In this document: piece by piece, positions 1-5,326 of the stretch | How positions within the stretch are numbered: the first letter of the stretch is position 1 | Layout: each line of letters opens with the position of its first letter | From: Bacillota bacterium | GTDB lineage: Bacteria > Bacillota_B > Desulfitobacteriia > Desulfitobacteriales > Desulfitobacteriaceae | DNA length: 5,347 bases | Direction of reading: 5' to 3' | Assembly (NCBI GenBank): GCA_021779415.1 | Contig: JAJYAS010000285.1 | Location: 1-5,347, forward strand | Notes under the pieces: generated by a model | The model's input: only the letters and a program-made list of their open reading frames with translations | The model's database searches: none | What the model was told of the DNA's origin: nothing | Translations under genes and position numbers: made by a program

Positions 1-2
1 TC

Positions 3-542
3 CGATTTGATAAAATTGTTGCTTTAATTAATGATTTTAAACAATATTTTATTCAATATAAGCAACCAGTGTATGAAAATCCTTCCCCGGGAAATAAGGC
101 CGGAGGTATTACAACCCTCGAAGATAAGTCGTTGGGTTGTACACAAAAGGCAGGTACGGCAATCGTTGTTGATGTTCTAAAATATGGTGAAACTCTCAAG
201 ACCAAGGGATTAAATCTCTTGAGTGCGCCGGGTAATGACTTGGTCGCCTCTTCTACTTTGGCAGCAGCTGGTTGTCAGATGGTTTTATTCACGACGGGTC
301 GGGGAACTCCTTTCGGGAGTTTTGTTCCTACCATGAAGATTTCTTCAAATACGCAAATATTTCAGCTTAAACCACACTGGATTGATTTTAATGCTGGAAG
401 TTTGATTGAAGATGTTGAACTGGAGGATATGCTTGAAGATTTTATAGACTATATCCTTGAAGTTGCTAGTGGAGAATGGGTTAATAATGAGAAGAACCAA
501 TTTAGAGAATTAGCCATTTTCAAGACGGGTGTAACCTTATAA
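3..542 (+). CDS. UxaA-family dehydratase (altronate/galactarate dehydratase type), C-terminal part, 5' truncated
   Basis: The frame is open from the left edge (first full codon at 3) to TAA at 540-542, giving 179 residues; the true start lies outside the window. A GTG at 69 could be read as a start, but it falls inside conserved sequence with homologous-looking codons upstream, so it is internal. Residues 24-51 carry the family's Y-E-N-P-S-P-G-N-K-x-G-G-I-T-T-L-E block followed by K-S-L-G-C-x-Q-K. Residues around 87-115 carry the G-C-x-x-x-x-F-T-T-G-R-G-T-P-x-G block typical of the C-terminal domain of UxaA/GarD enzymes. Known members are metal-dependent cytoplasmic dehydratases; altronate dehydratase makes 2-keto-3-deoxy-gluconate from D-altronate in hexuronate catabolism. 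The actual substrate here cannot be told, since family members also act on other sugar acids. In many Firmicutes the N-terminal SAF domain is a separate gene, and that cannot be judged here. A terminator follows directly. The family call is confident; the substrate is not. Confidence 0.9.
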   Translation, partial: RFDKIVALINDFKQYFIQYKQPVYENPSPGNKAGGITTLEDKSLGCTQKAGTAIVVDVLKYGETLKTKGLNLLSAPGNDLVASSTLAAAGCQMVLFTTGRGTPFGSFVPTMKISSNTQIFQLKPHWIDFNAGSLIEDVELEDMLEDFIDYILEVASGEWVNNEKNQFRELAIFKTGVTL

Positions 543-569
543 AATTTATTGAATCCGGGATTAAAAGGG

Positions 570-613
570 GGGGCGTAACAACTTGGAAACAAGTTCTGTT
601 ACACCCCTTTTTT
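570..613 (+). terminator. Rho-independent terminator after the UxaA-family gene
   Basis: GGGG (570-573) pairs with CCCC (604-607), GTAAC (575-579) with GTTAC (598-602), and AACTTG (580-585) with CAAGTT (590-595) around a GAAA tetraloop (586-589). There is one C/A mismatch (574/603) and a two-base bulge (596-597). Six Ts follow at 608-613. The stem lies 27 bp after the stop codon and ends the upstream unit. A short A run (563-566) before the stem gives a weaker U tract in the other direction, so it may also stop transcripts from the leftward gene at 681-1088; that is inference. Confidence 0.92.
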
Positions 614-680
614 AGTATATCAGACAACTCCAGACAGTCGTATTGAATTTGAATCGACGATTACTAAGAAATTTACAAAT

Positions 681-1088
681 TCAAACGGTTGGAGTTTCTT
701 CATAAGGTGGGATTTCGGTAGGTGGAGATTTAGGACGATCAGTTTCTGTATCGGCTTGTGGAGAGGCTTCTTCTGGGGCAGATTGGGTGATGTCAATGTA
801 ACCTGGTTTTTTAAGTCTCAAGTCCTGAATAAATATTTGGATATCTTCTTTTAATTTCTTTCCTTTATCAGCAAGGTCTGTGCTCCTCTGTTTTATGGCC
901 TCTGCACGTTGGAATGTACCATTTTCCACTTGTTCAATAATACCCTCGGCTTTACTCTGAATATCTTGACGTAATGCCTTTCCACTTTTTGGTGCGAACA
1001 TTAAGCTGATAAAGGCTCCAGACACTCCCCCTACGAGCGCAGCAATGGCAACGGTGCCTACACTCGATTTTTTATCGTTGCTGGGCAT
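681..1088 (-). CDS. YtxH domain-containing small membrane-anchored protein
   Basis: The protein has 135 residues. The start at 1088 (M-P-S-N-D) is chosen because the minus strand carries GGAAGGAG (plus 1097-1104) 8 nt before this ATG. An in-frame ATG 24 nt further upstream (1112) has no Shine-Dalgarno and sits just downstream of a TATAAT box. Residues about 10-31 form one Gly/Ala-rich hydrophobic segment, followed at once by F-A-P-K-S-G-K-x-x-R-x-D-I (31-43), the hallmark of the YtxH family. Residues 44-100 are charged and probably helical. The tail (about 102-135) is rich in Pro, Glu and Thr and looks disordered. The expected location is the membrane with a cytoplasmic C-terminal part. YtxH proteins are linked to general stress in Bacillus, but their molecular role is unknown and none is claimed here. 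The gene is divergent from the flavodoxin-ferredoxin gene and stands alone. The family call rests on the TM plus FAPKSGK pattern. Confidence 0.87.
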   Translation of the reverse strand: MPSNDKKSSVGTVAIAALVGGVSGAFISLMFAPKSGKALRQDIQSKAEGIIEQVENGTFQRAEAIKQRSTDLADKGKKLKEDIQIFIQDLRLKKPGYIDITQSAPEEASPQADTETDRPKSPPTEIPPYEETPTV

Positions 1089-1096
1089 TTTAACAT

Positions 1097-1104
1097 CTCC
1101 TTCC
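1097..1104 (-). promoter_or_regulatory. Ribosome binding site deciding the YtxH start
   Basis: Read on the minus strand this is GGAAGGAG, 8 nt before the ATG at 1088-1086. It supports the 135-residue protein over the 143-residue version starting at 1112. Confidence 0.8.
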
Positions 1105-1122
1105 TTTAGCATTTTACGCAGT

Positions 1123-1128
1123 ATTATA
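1123..1128 (-). promoter_or_regulatory. Candidate -10 box (TATAAT) for the YtxH gene
   Basis: The minus strand reads a perfect TATAAT 34 nt before the chosen ATG. No TTGACA-like -35 lies 15-19 nt upstream and there is no TG extension, so activity would need an activator or another sigma factor. A transcript from this box would begin only a few bases before the ATG at 1112, another reason to prefer the start at 1088. Confidence 0.35.
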
Positions 1129-1177
1129 TTCTAAACTAAACTTGGGAGTGTTACATAATTTTTACCATTGTCTTTCA

Positions 1178-1225
1178 GGAGCGTCCGCCCAAAAACTTCT
1201 TTCGTTTTGGCAAGAGTTATGCTCC
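1178..1225. other. Possible stem-loop in the divergent intergenic region
   Basis: GGAGC (1178-1182) can pair with GCTCC (1221-1225), and inside it CCAAAAAC (1189-1196) can pair with GTTTTGG (1204-1210) with one bulge around the loop TTCTTTC. The two stems are separated by unpaired stretches of 6 and 10 nt. No T tract follows on either strand, so it is not a standard terminator. Its role, if any, is unknown. Confidence 0.25.
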
Positions 1226-1278
1226 CTAATAGACTGTCGAACGCTAAATTCAAACCGTTGCCAACTTCCTTTTTTCGC

Positions 1279-1311
1279 TTGACAAAAATATAAATTTACG
1301 CAATATATAAT
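1279..1311 (+). promoter_or_regulatory. Candidate promoter of the flavodoxin-ferredoxin gene
   Basis: A perfect -35 TTGACA (1279-1284) is followed by AT-rich DNA with TATATA at 1304-1309 (19-nt spacer) and TATAAT at 1306-1311 (21-nt spacer). At the ideal 17-nt spacing there is only AATATA. The -35 is convincing but the spacing is long. The -10 region lies inside the perfect palindrome CAATAT-ATA-ATATTG (1301-1315). A start near 1317 would give a leader of about 70 nt. Confidence 0.45.
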
Positions 1312-1377
1312 ATTGACCTCGATAGAAGTATAATTATTCCAACAATACGCTTCTGATTGGTATATGAAAAGTATCGT

Positions 1378-1383
1378 AGGAGG
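1378..1383 (+). promoter_or_regulatory. Ribosome binding site deciding the flavodoxin-ferredoxin start
   Basis: AGGAGG lies 7 nt before ATG 1391 and 4 nt before ATG 1388. It lies downstream of the other in-frame ATG at 1364, which has no Shine-Dalgarno of its own, so translation very probably begins at 1391 or 1388. Confidence 0.85.
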
Positions 1384-1390
1384 TCTTATG

Positions 1391-2206
1391 ATGAATAAGA
1401 AAATTAACACGATGTATTTTAGTGCAACGGAGACTACAAAAAAAATAGTGTCTGGAATTGCAGAGAAAATTTCAAAGAACATAGGCGAGGTGAAATCAGT
1501 AAATAATATTGATTTTACTTTACCGGGCGTTAGAAAAGACCCAGTGTCTTTTACAATAGAAGATGTTGTCATTGTAGGAGTTCCGGTCTATGCGGGAAGA
1601 GTTCCTAATATATTACTGAAATATTTAAACTCAATTAAAGGTAATGGTGCATTAGCTGTTCCTGTTGTTGTTTACGGAAACAGAAATTATGACGATGCTT
1701 TAATAGAATTAAAAGATATTCTTGAAGTCGGTGGATTTAAAGTTATTGCTGGTGGTGCATTTATAGGCGAACACTCATTTTCAAAAATTCTTGCTAAAAA
1801 TAGACCTGATGAAAATGATATGGTCATAGTAAGTGATTTTGCCGATCAAATATTCGCGAAACTAACTCAAGATATTGATCAAATTGTTGCTGTAAAAGGA
1901 AATACTCCCTATAGAAATTATTATATGCCCAAAAATAAAGATGGTAGCCCTGCTGATATTCGAAAGGTTACACCTAAGACAAATAGTGATTGTACTGACT
2001 GTAAACTTTGTGTAGAGGTCTGTCCAATGGGTTCTATTGATGCTAAAGATGTCACGAAATTAAATGGAATTTGCATTAAATGTGGTGCTTGTATTAAGAA
2101 ATGTCCTACTCAAGCAAAGTATTATGATAATGAAAATTATTTGAGGCATCAATATGAATTGGAAATTGAGTTTGCTTCTCGAAGAGAACCGGAATTATTC
2201 ATATAA
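1391..2206 (+). CDS. EFR1-type flavodoxin-like/2x[4Fe-4S] ferredoxin fusion protein
   Basis: The protein has 271 residues from ATG 1391; ATG 1388 would add one Met. The N-terminal half is flavodoxin-like: a first strand leading into Y-F-S-A-T-E-T-T-K-K (9-18) at the phosphate-loop position, V-G-V-P-V-Y-A-G-R-V-P (62-72), and Y-G-N-R-N-Y-D-D-A (95-103). The C-terminal part holds two ferredoxin motifs C-x2-C-x2-C-x3-C-P: Cys 201, 204, 207, 211 and Cys 228, 231, 234, 238. This is the standard arrangement for two [4Fe-4S] clusters, with the fourth Cys of each motif completing the other cluster. Such proteins are soluble, cytoplasmic electron carriers of anaerobes; their partners are generally unknown and none is evident here. 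The expected loop is S-x-T-G-T/N-T, so Glu14 in place of Gly is odd and may weaken FMN binding. The gene is AT-rich (28-33% GC in four sampled 60-base lines), lower than the genes at the two ends. It is a single-gene unit ending at a hairpin. Confidence 0.88.
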   Translation: MNKKINTMYFSATETTKKIVSGIAEKISKNIGEVKSVNNIDFTLPGVRKDPVSFTIEDVVIVGVPVYAGRVPNILLKYLNSIKGNGALAVPVVVYGNRNYDDALIELKDILEVGGFKVIAGGAFIGEHSFSKILAKNRPDENDMVIVSDFADQIFAKLTQDIDQIVAVKGNTPYRNYYMPKNKDGSPADIRKVTPKTNSDCTDCKLCVEVCPMGSIDAKDVTKLNGICIKCGACIKKCPTQAKYYDNENYLRHQYELEIEFASRREPELFI

Positions 2207-2222
2207 CAACTAGAAGAAGTGT

Positions 2223-2250
2223 AGCCCTCTGCGTTAATTTGCAGAGGGCT
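2223..2250 (+). terminator. GC-rich hairpin after the flavodoxin-ferredoxin gene, likely terminator
   Basis: AGCCCTCTGC (2223-2232) pairs perfectly with GCAGAGGGCT (2241-2250) around an 8-nt loop, 16 bp after the stop codon. The following bases (GTTATGATTCC) form only a poor U tract, so termination may be incomplete or the hairpin may mainly protect the mRNA 3' end. Confidence 0.65.
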
Positions 2251-2427
2251 GTTATGATTCCTGTCTGTAAATTTTTCGATTAATTACTCGAATATACAAA
2301 TTATAAGACGAAATACAATGGAAATATCCTGTCTAAGATTAGAGGAAGAAAGAAGTTTATGTTGAATAAATATTAACTATAAAGTAAATATTGGAGAATT
2401 TCTTGGATGTACAGAGCTAAGAATGAA

Positions 2428-2464
2428 CGACTGTGTTCGACTGTTTAAATTACGTTTAATATAC
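2428..2464. repeat. Two adjoining pairs of short direct repeats, operator-like
   Basis: CGACTGTGTT (2428-2437) is followed at once by CGACTGTTTA (2438-2447), 8 of 10 identical. GTTTAAATTAC (2443-2453) is followed at once by GTTTAATATAC (2454-2464), 9 of 11 identical. The spacings of 10 and 11 bp are one helical turn, as expected for side-by-side protein binding, and the repeats overlap the candidate promoter. Function is inferred from layout only. Confidence 0.35.
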
Positions 2465-2465
2465 T
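2437..2465 (+). promoter_or_regulatory. Candidate promoter of the c-di-GMP gene
   Basis: TCGACT (2437-2442, 4 of 6 to TTGACA) is followed after 17 nt by TATACT (2460-2465, 5 of 6 to TATAAT). A start near 2472 would leave a leader of about 65 nt. The region is AT-rich, so chance matches are possible. Confidence 0.35.
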
Positions 2466-2536
2466 ACATATTACTCTCTTGGGTCGGGAGATATGATGTG
2501 TCATTAATAAAATGAATAAGGGTAGGGTGTAATAGG

Positions 2537-4543
2537 ATGGGCGAACCGTTCACCTCTGACTTTGATTCTAATGCTACGGAATATAGATTAAAACTCGAAG
2601 AGACCAATGCGATGCTCGAAGAGTCTAATGCAGAGCTCGAAGAGATCAATGCAATGCTTGAAGAAGAAATCAAGAGATTGAATGAAGAATTAGAAAGCAA
2701 GGTTATAGAGCGTACAAATCAGTTACAGGACATGAATACCATTTTAGAAGAAGAAATTATTGAGAAGATACGGGCAGAAAATGAGTTGAATAAAGAAAGA
2801 ATATTTACAGATGCCTTATTTGATAGTGCTCCGGGGATGATTTATCTCTACGATGATCAAAGCAAGTTGGTGAGATGGAACAAGAAACACGAGGAGATGA
2901 CAGGGTATACCTCGGAAGAACTTGCTCACATGAGTTTATTGGATTGGTATGAAGGAGATGAAAAGAGTCAAACGGCCGTTATAGAAGGCATTAATATGGT
3001 TAATCAGAATGGATTTGGGGATGCCGAGGCGAATTTGCAAACAAAGAGCGGTACAAAAATTCCAATATACTTTACGGCCAGTTCAGTTGCGATTGATGGC
3101 AAACAGTATTTTGCCGGAATAGGAATCGACATCACTGAGCGAAAACTGATACATGAAAGGCTAGAAAAATATCAGGTTCTGGCTGAAAAGTCCAACGATG
3201 CTATGCTGTTCATAGATTATGAAGGGAATATCCTCGAAGCCAATGATGCTGCGGTAAGAATTTATGGGTATACATATCAAGAATTTGCATCAATGACTAT
3301 TTTTGATTTAAGGCATCTTGACAGATCCACATTTATTTTTGAACAACTTGAATCAGCCGATAAGGAAGGAATTATTTTTGAAACTGTCCATTATCTTAAA
3401 GACGGTTCTGCGATTAATGTTGAAGTCAGTTCACAGGGCACCTTTTTAGGAGATAAAAGAGTTCTTCTCAGTATCGTGAGAGATATCACGGATCGCAAAA
3501 AAAAGGAAGACGAAAACCGCTATTTAAGTTATCACGATGTTTTGACAGGTCTTTATAATCGAAGATTCTATGAAGAAGAAATTAAACGATTAGATAATGA
3601 GAGAAATCTCCCAATTTCGCTAATAATAGGAGATGTTAATGGGCTAAAACTTGTGAATGATGCCTTTGGTCACGATAAGGGGGATGAACTTTTACAGAAA
3701 GCTGCAACGGCCATTCAAAGTGCATGCAGAGCAGATGAAATAGTCGCCCGCTGGGGGGGAGACGAATTTGTCATTCTTTTGCCTAAGACTAACAATAAAG
3801 AGGCCGAAAATATTGTTGAAAGAATAAAAGAGCTTTGTTCAAATGTACTTGTTAGCGCCATTCGTCTTAGTATATCATTTGGGTGGGAGACAAAGATAAC
3901 AATTGAGAATGATATACTAAAAGCCCTAAAAAATGCTGAGGATGCTATGTATAAGCATAAAATTATTGAAAATGAAGGTATGAGAGGTAATACAATAAAC
4001 ACAATCATTAATACCCTACACGAAAAAAATCCAAGAGAAGAACAACACTCTAAAAGAGTAAGTCAAATATGTCAGCATATAGGAAGAGCGATAGGCTTAT
4101 CTGAAATCGAAGTAAGTAGACTTAAAGTTGTAGGGTTGCTTCATGATATAGGGAAAATTGCAATTGAAGAAGGAATACTCAACAAACCCGGGAAACTTAC
4201 AAAAAATGAGTGGGATCAAATAAAGCGACATCCCGATATTGGTTATAGAATATTAAGTTCATCCTATGAAATGTTAGACTTAGCGGACTGTATATTGGCA
4301 CATCATGAACGATGGGATGGTACTGGTTATCCAAAAGGGTTAAAAGGTGAAGCTATCCCAATGGTTTCTAGAATTATTGCTCTGGCTGACAGCTATGATG
4401 CAATGATAAGCGAACGACCCTACCGAAATGCTTTAAGTGAAGAGCAAGCCTTGCAAGAAATTCAGATAAACTCCGGTACGCAGTTCGATCCTGAAATTTC
4501 AAGAATATTTACTGAAGAGGTATTAAGTAAGCCCTGGGGTTAA
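2537..4543 (+). CDS. Coiled-coil/PAS/PAS/GGDEF/HD-GYP c-di-GMP signalling protein
   Basis: This 668-residue protein has no signal peptide or membrane segment, so it is a cytoplasmic sensor. Residues about 15-92 form a Glu/Leu-rich coiled coil with near-identical heptads. PAS1 covers about 88-203 (ending D-I-T-E-R-K) and PAS2 about 212-320 (ending D-I-T-D-R-K). GGDEF covers about 330-487, with H-D-x-L-T-G-L-Y-N-R-R at 333-343 and an exact GGDEF at 407-411. HD-GYP covers about 490-665, with H-D-I-G-K at 536-540, H-H at 589-590, D-G-T-G-Y-P at 594-599 and a later A-D-S-Y-D-A-M. GGDEF domains make c-di-GMP from two GTP and HD-GYP domains hydrolyse it; all signature motifs are present, so both activities are possible. 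The I-site position reads R-A-D-E (398-401), not RxxD. The ligand of the PAS domains is unknown. The start ATG follows a weak site, AGGGTG (2524-2529, 7-nt spacing), and an in-frame TGA at 2513 excludes any upstream start. Confidence 0.93.
   Translation: MGEPFTSDFDSNATEYRLKLEETNAMLEESNAELEEINAMLEEEIKRLNEELESKVIERTNQLQDMNTILEEEIIEKIRAENELNKERIFTDALFDSAPGMIYLYDDQSKLVRWNKKHEEMTGYTSEELAHMSLLDWYEGDEKSQTAVIEGINMVNQNGFGDAEANLQTKSGTKIPIYFTASSVAIDGKQYFAGIGIDITERKLIHERLEKYQVLAEKSNDAMLFIDYEGNILEANDAAVRIYGYTYQEFASMTIFDLRHLDRSTFIFEQLESADKEGIIFETVHYLKDGSAINVEVSSQGTFLGDKRVLLSIVRDITDRKKKEDENRYLSYHDVLTGLYNRRFYEEEIKRLDNERNLPISLIIGDVNGLKLVNDAFGHDKGDELLQKAATAIQSACRADEIVARWGGDEFVILLPKTNNKEAENIVERIKELCSNVLVSAIRLSISFGWETKITIENDILKALKNAEDAMYKHKIIENEGMRGNTINTIINTLHEKNPREEQHSKRVSQICQHIGRAIGLSEIEVSRLKVVGLLHDIGKIAIEEGILNKPGKLTKNEWDQIKRHPDIGYRILSSSYEMLDLADCILAHHERWDGTGYPKGLKGEAIPMVSRIIALADSYDAMISERPYRNALSEEQALQEIQINSGTQFDPEISRIFTEEVLSKPWG
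2594..2677 (+). repeat. 21-bp in-frame tandem repeat encoding coiled-coil heptads
   Basis: Three consecutive 21-bp units begin CTCGAAGAG (2594, 2615, 2636), and a diverged fourth begins CTTGAAGAA (2657). The first three share AATGC in the same place. Each unit encodes one heptad of the form L-E-E-x-N-A-x (residues 20-40), so a change in copy number keeps both the reading frame and the heptad phase. Confidence 0.85.
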
Positions 4544-4568
4544 TAGTCCGTAAATGCGGGCTATTTTT
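4543..4568 (+). terminator. Rho-independent terminator after the c-di-GMP gene
   Basis: ATAGTCCG (4543-4550) pairs with CGGGCTAT (4557-4564), 8 bp including one T/G wobble, around the loop TAAATG, and runs into TTTTT (4564-4568). The stem starts at the last base of the TAA stop codon, so a terminating ribosome would cover the left arm. Confidence 0.85.
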
Positions 4569-4607
4569 ACGAGTAAATGGAGATCTTAAAGCAGGGAATG
4601 TATTCAT

Positions 4608-4613
4608 AGGAGG
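4608..4613 (+). promoter_or_regulatory. Ribosome binding site of the ABC ATPase
   Basis: AGGAGG lies 8 nt before ATG 4622. It excludes the nearer ATG at 4617, which opens a frame that stops after five codons. No convincing promoter is visible in the 53 bp between the preceding terminator and this start, so the promoter may lie inside the upstream gene or transcription may read through. Confidence 0.8.
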
Positions 4614-4621
4614 GGTATGGG

Positions 4622-5326
4622 ATGGACATTCTGATGGAAGGGAAAGGTCTCCACAAGGTTTATCGCACGGGAGAAGTGGAAATTGATGTCCTTAAGGGGA
4701 TTGACTTTCAGATAGTCCAAGGAGATTTTATTGTAGTTTTGGGTCAAAGTGGTTCGGGCAAGACGACGTTTCTTAATATTATTGGAGGGATGACTAAGGC
4801 TTCAGCAGGGAAGCTTTATTACAAGGGACAACCTCTGCATGAGAGTGACGAGCATCTTCTCACCCTATATCGCCGGAATGAGGTTGGATTTGTCTTTCAA
4901 AACTATAATTTAATGCCTAATCTTACGACCTATGAAAATGTTAAGTTGGCCGTGGAAATCGCCCAAAATCCGCTCTCAGTCACAGACATCTTACGTGAAG
5001 TTGGACTTGAATCTTGGTCGGATCATTTTCCCTCCCAACTCTCAGGCGGACAGCAACAACGGGTTGCTATTGCTCGGGCAATCGTCAAAAACCCAGAGCT
5101 TCTGCTCTGTGACGAACCGACAGGGGCCTTAGATATTCAAACGGGGATACAGGTTCTTAAGGCCTTACAGAAGTTAAACCGTGTTTATCATAAGACAGTC
5201 ATGATTATCACTCATAATGTTGATATAGCAAAAATGGCGGATCGGGTCTTTTATTTAAAAGATGGTTTATTAGATGATGTCAAAGTCAATGAACACCCAC
5301 TTTCTCCGGAGGAAATATCATGGTAA
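4622..5326 (+). CDS. ABC transporter ATP-binding protein, MacB/LolD/FtsE-like
   Basis: The protein is a complete 234-residue nucleotide-binding subunit, the usual length for this family. Motifs in order: Walker [10 protein letters not shown] (41-49), Q-loop Gln93 in V-F-Q-N-Y-N-L-M-P, signature L-S-G-G-Q-Q-Q-R (140-147), Walker B L-L-L-C-D-E-P (160-166) with catalytic Glu165, D-loop G-A-L-D (168-171), and H-loop His198 in T-H-N. All are intact. The [14 protein letters not shown] start (14-27) and the [14 protein letters not shown] stretch are typical of the class that works with MacB/FtsX-type permeases in peptide, lipoprotein or antibiotic export, or in sensing. It acts at the inner face of the membrane. 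The substrate cannot be told. The next gene overlaps its 3' end, as expected for its permease. Local GC is higher (45-57% in three sampled lines) than in the HD-GYP region and the flavodoxin gene. Confidence 0.95.
   Translation: MDILMEGKGLHKVYRTGEVEIDVLKGIDFQIVQGDFIVVLGQSGSGKTTFLNIIGGMTKASAGKLYYKGQPLHESDEHLLTLYRRNEVGFVFQNYNLMPNLTTYENVKLAVEIAQNPLSVTDILREVGLESWSDHFPSQLSGGQQQRVAIARAIVKNPELLLCDEPTGALDIQTGIQVLKALQKLNRVYHKTVMIITHNVDIAKMADRVFYLKDGLLDDVKVNEHPLSPEEISW
5308..5312 (+). promoter_or_regulatory. Ribosome binding site inside the ABC ATPase gene for the next gene
   Basis: GGAGG lies 7 nt before ATG 5320 and within the last codons of the ATPase. It favours ATG 5320 over the in-frame ATG at 5326 (13-nt spacing). 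Confidence 0.75.

Larger units (their letters stand above)
1089..1390. other. Intergenic region between divergent YtxH and flavodoxin-ferredoxin genes
   Basis: These 302 bases separate two genes transcribed away from each other. The left part holds the YtxH ribosome binding site and a TATAAT box (minus strand). The middle holds a possible hairpin at 1178-1225. The right part holds TTGACA, an AT-rich palindrome over TATAAT and the AGGAGG site of the rightward gene. I see no tRNA, known riboswitch or convincing small gene. An open frame on the minus strand from 1572 to 1162 is discounted because it runs antisense through the flavodoxin-ferredoxin coding sequence. Confidence 0.7.
2207..2536. other. 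Intergenic region upstream of the c-di-GMP gene
   Basis: These 330 bases hold the terminator hairpin (2223-2250), then AT-rich DNA with no gene I can support, then short tandem repeats and a candidate promoter (2428-2465), and a leader of about 65 nt. I looked for a c-di-GMP riboswitch because the downstream gene handles that molecule, but saw no recognisable conserved core. A weak alternative promoter is TTGAAT (2362-2367) with TAAATA (2385-2390). In the leader, CTCTC (2474-2478) and GGGAG (2486-2490) could form a 5-bp hairpin including one wobble pair. Confidence 0.6.

Noticed and set aside
69..71. GTG as a possible start of the first gene
   Set aside because: The frame is open to the left edge and the codons before GTG continue into the conserved block without a break; there is no Shine-Dalgarno in front of it.
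643..684. 9-bp inverted repeat TTGAATTTG/CAAATTCAA at the end of the YtxH gene
   Set aside because: It is AT-rich with a 24-nt loop and no T tract on the leftward strand, so it is a poor terminator and likely chance.
677..1260. A 15-base near-repeat (677-691 and 1246-1260, 14 of 15 identical) on both sides of the YtxH gene
   Set aside because: One or more matches of this quality are expected by chance in an AT-rich window of this size, and there are no mobile-element features between the copies.
1162..1572. Open frame on the minus strand, 136 codons
   Set aside because: It runs antisense through the start of the flavodoxin-ferredoxin gene, has no good ribosome binding site, and its sequence resembles no family I know; best explained as a by-product of AT-rich DNA.
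2512..2532. Six-codon upstream frame (M-N-K-G-R-V) just before the c-di-GMP gene
   Set aside because: It has no ribosome binding site and uninformative codons; one short frame of this kind is expected by chance in a leader.
2251..2536. Possible c-di-GMP riboswitch before the c-di-GMP gene
   Set aside because: No conserved riboswitch core or paired architecture could be recognised by eye; a covariance-model search would settle it.
2464..2700. Open frame on the minus strand rich in Ser and Leu, 78 codons
   Set aside because: It is the antisense reading of the Glu-rich coiled-coil repeats (GAAGAG read backwards gives Ser/Leu codons), so its repeats come from the real gene.
3715..4008. Open frame on the minus strand, 97 codons, hydrophobic
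   Set aside because: It lies wholly inside and antisense to the GGDEF coding region, which has intact motifs; the hydrophobic look is a codon-complement effect.
4932..5132. Second plus-strand frame inside the ABC ATPase gene, 66 codons
   Set aside because: It is out of frame within a well-conserved ATPase, with no start signal of its own.
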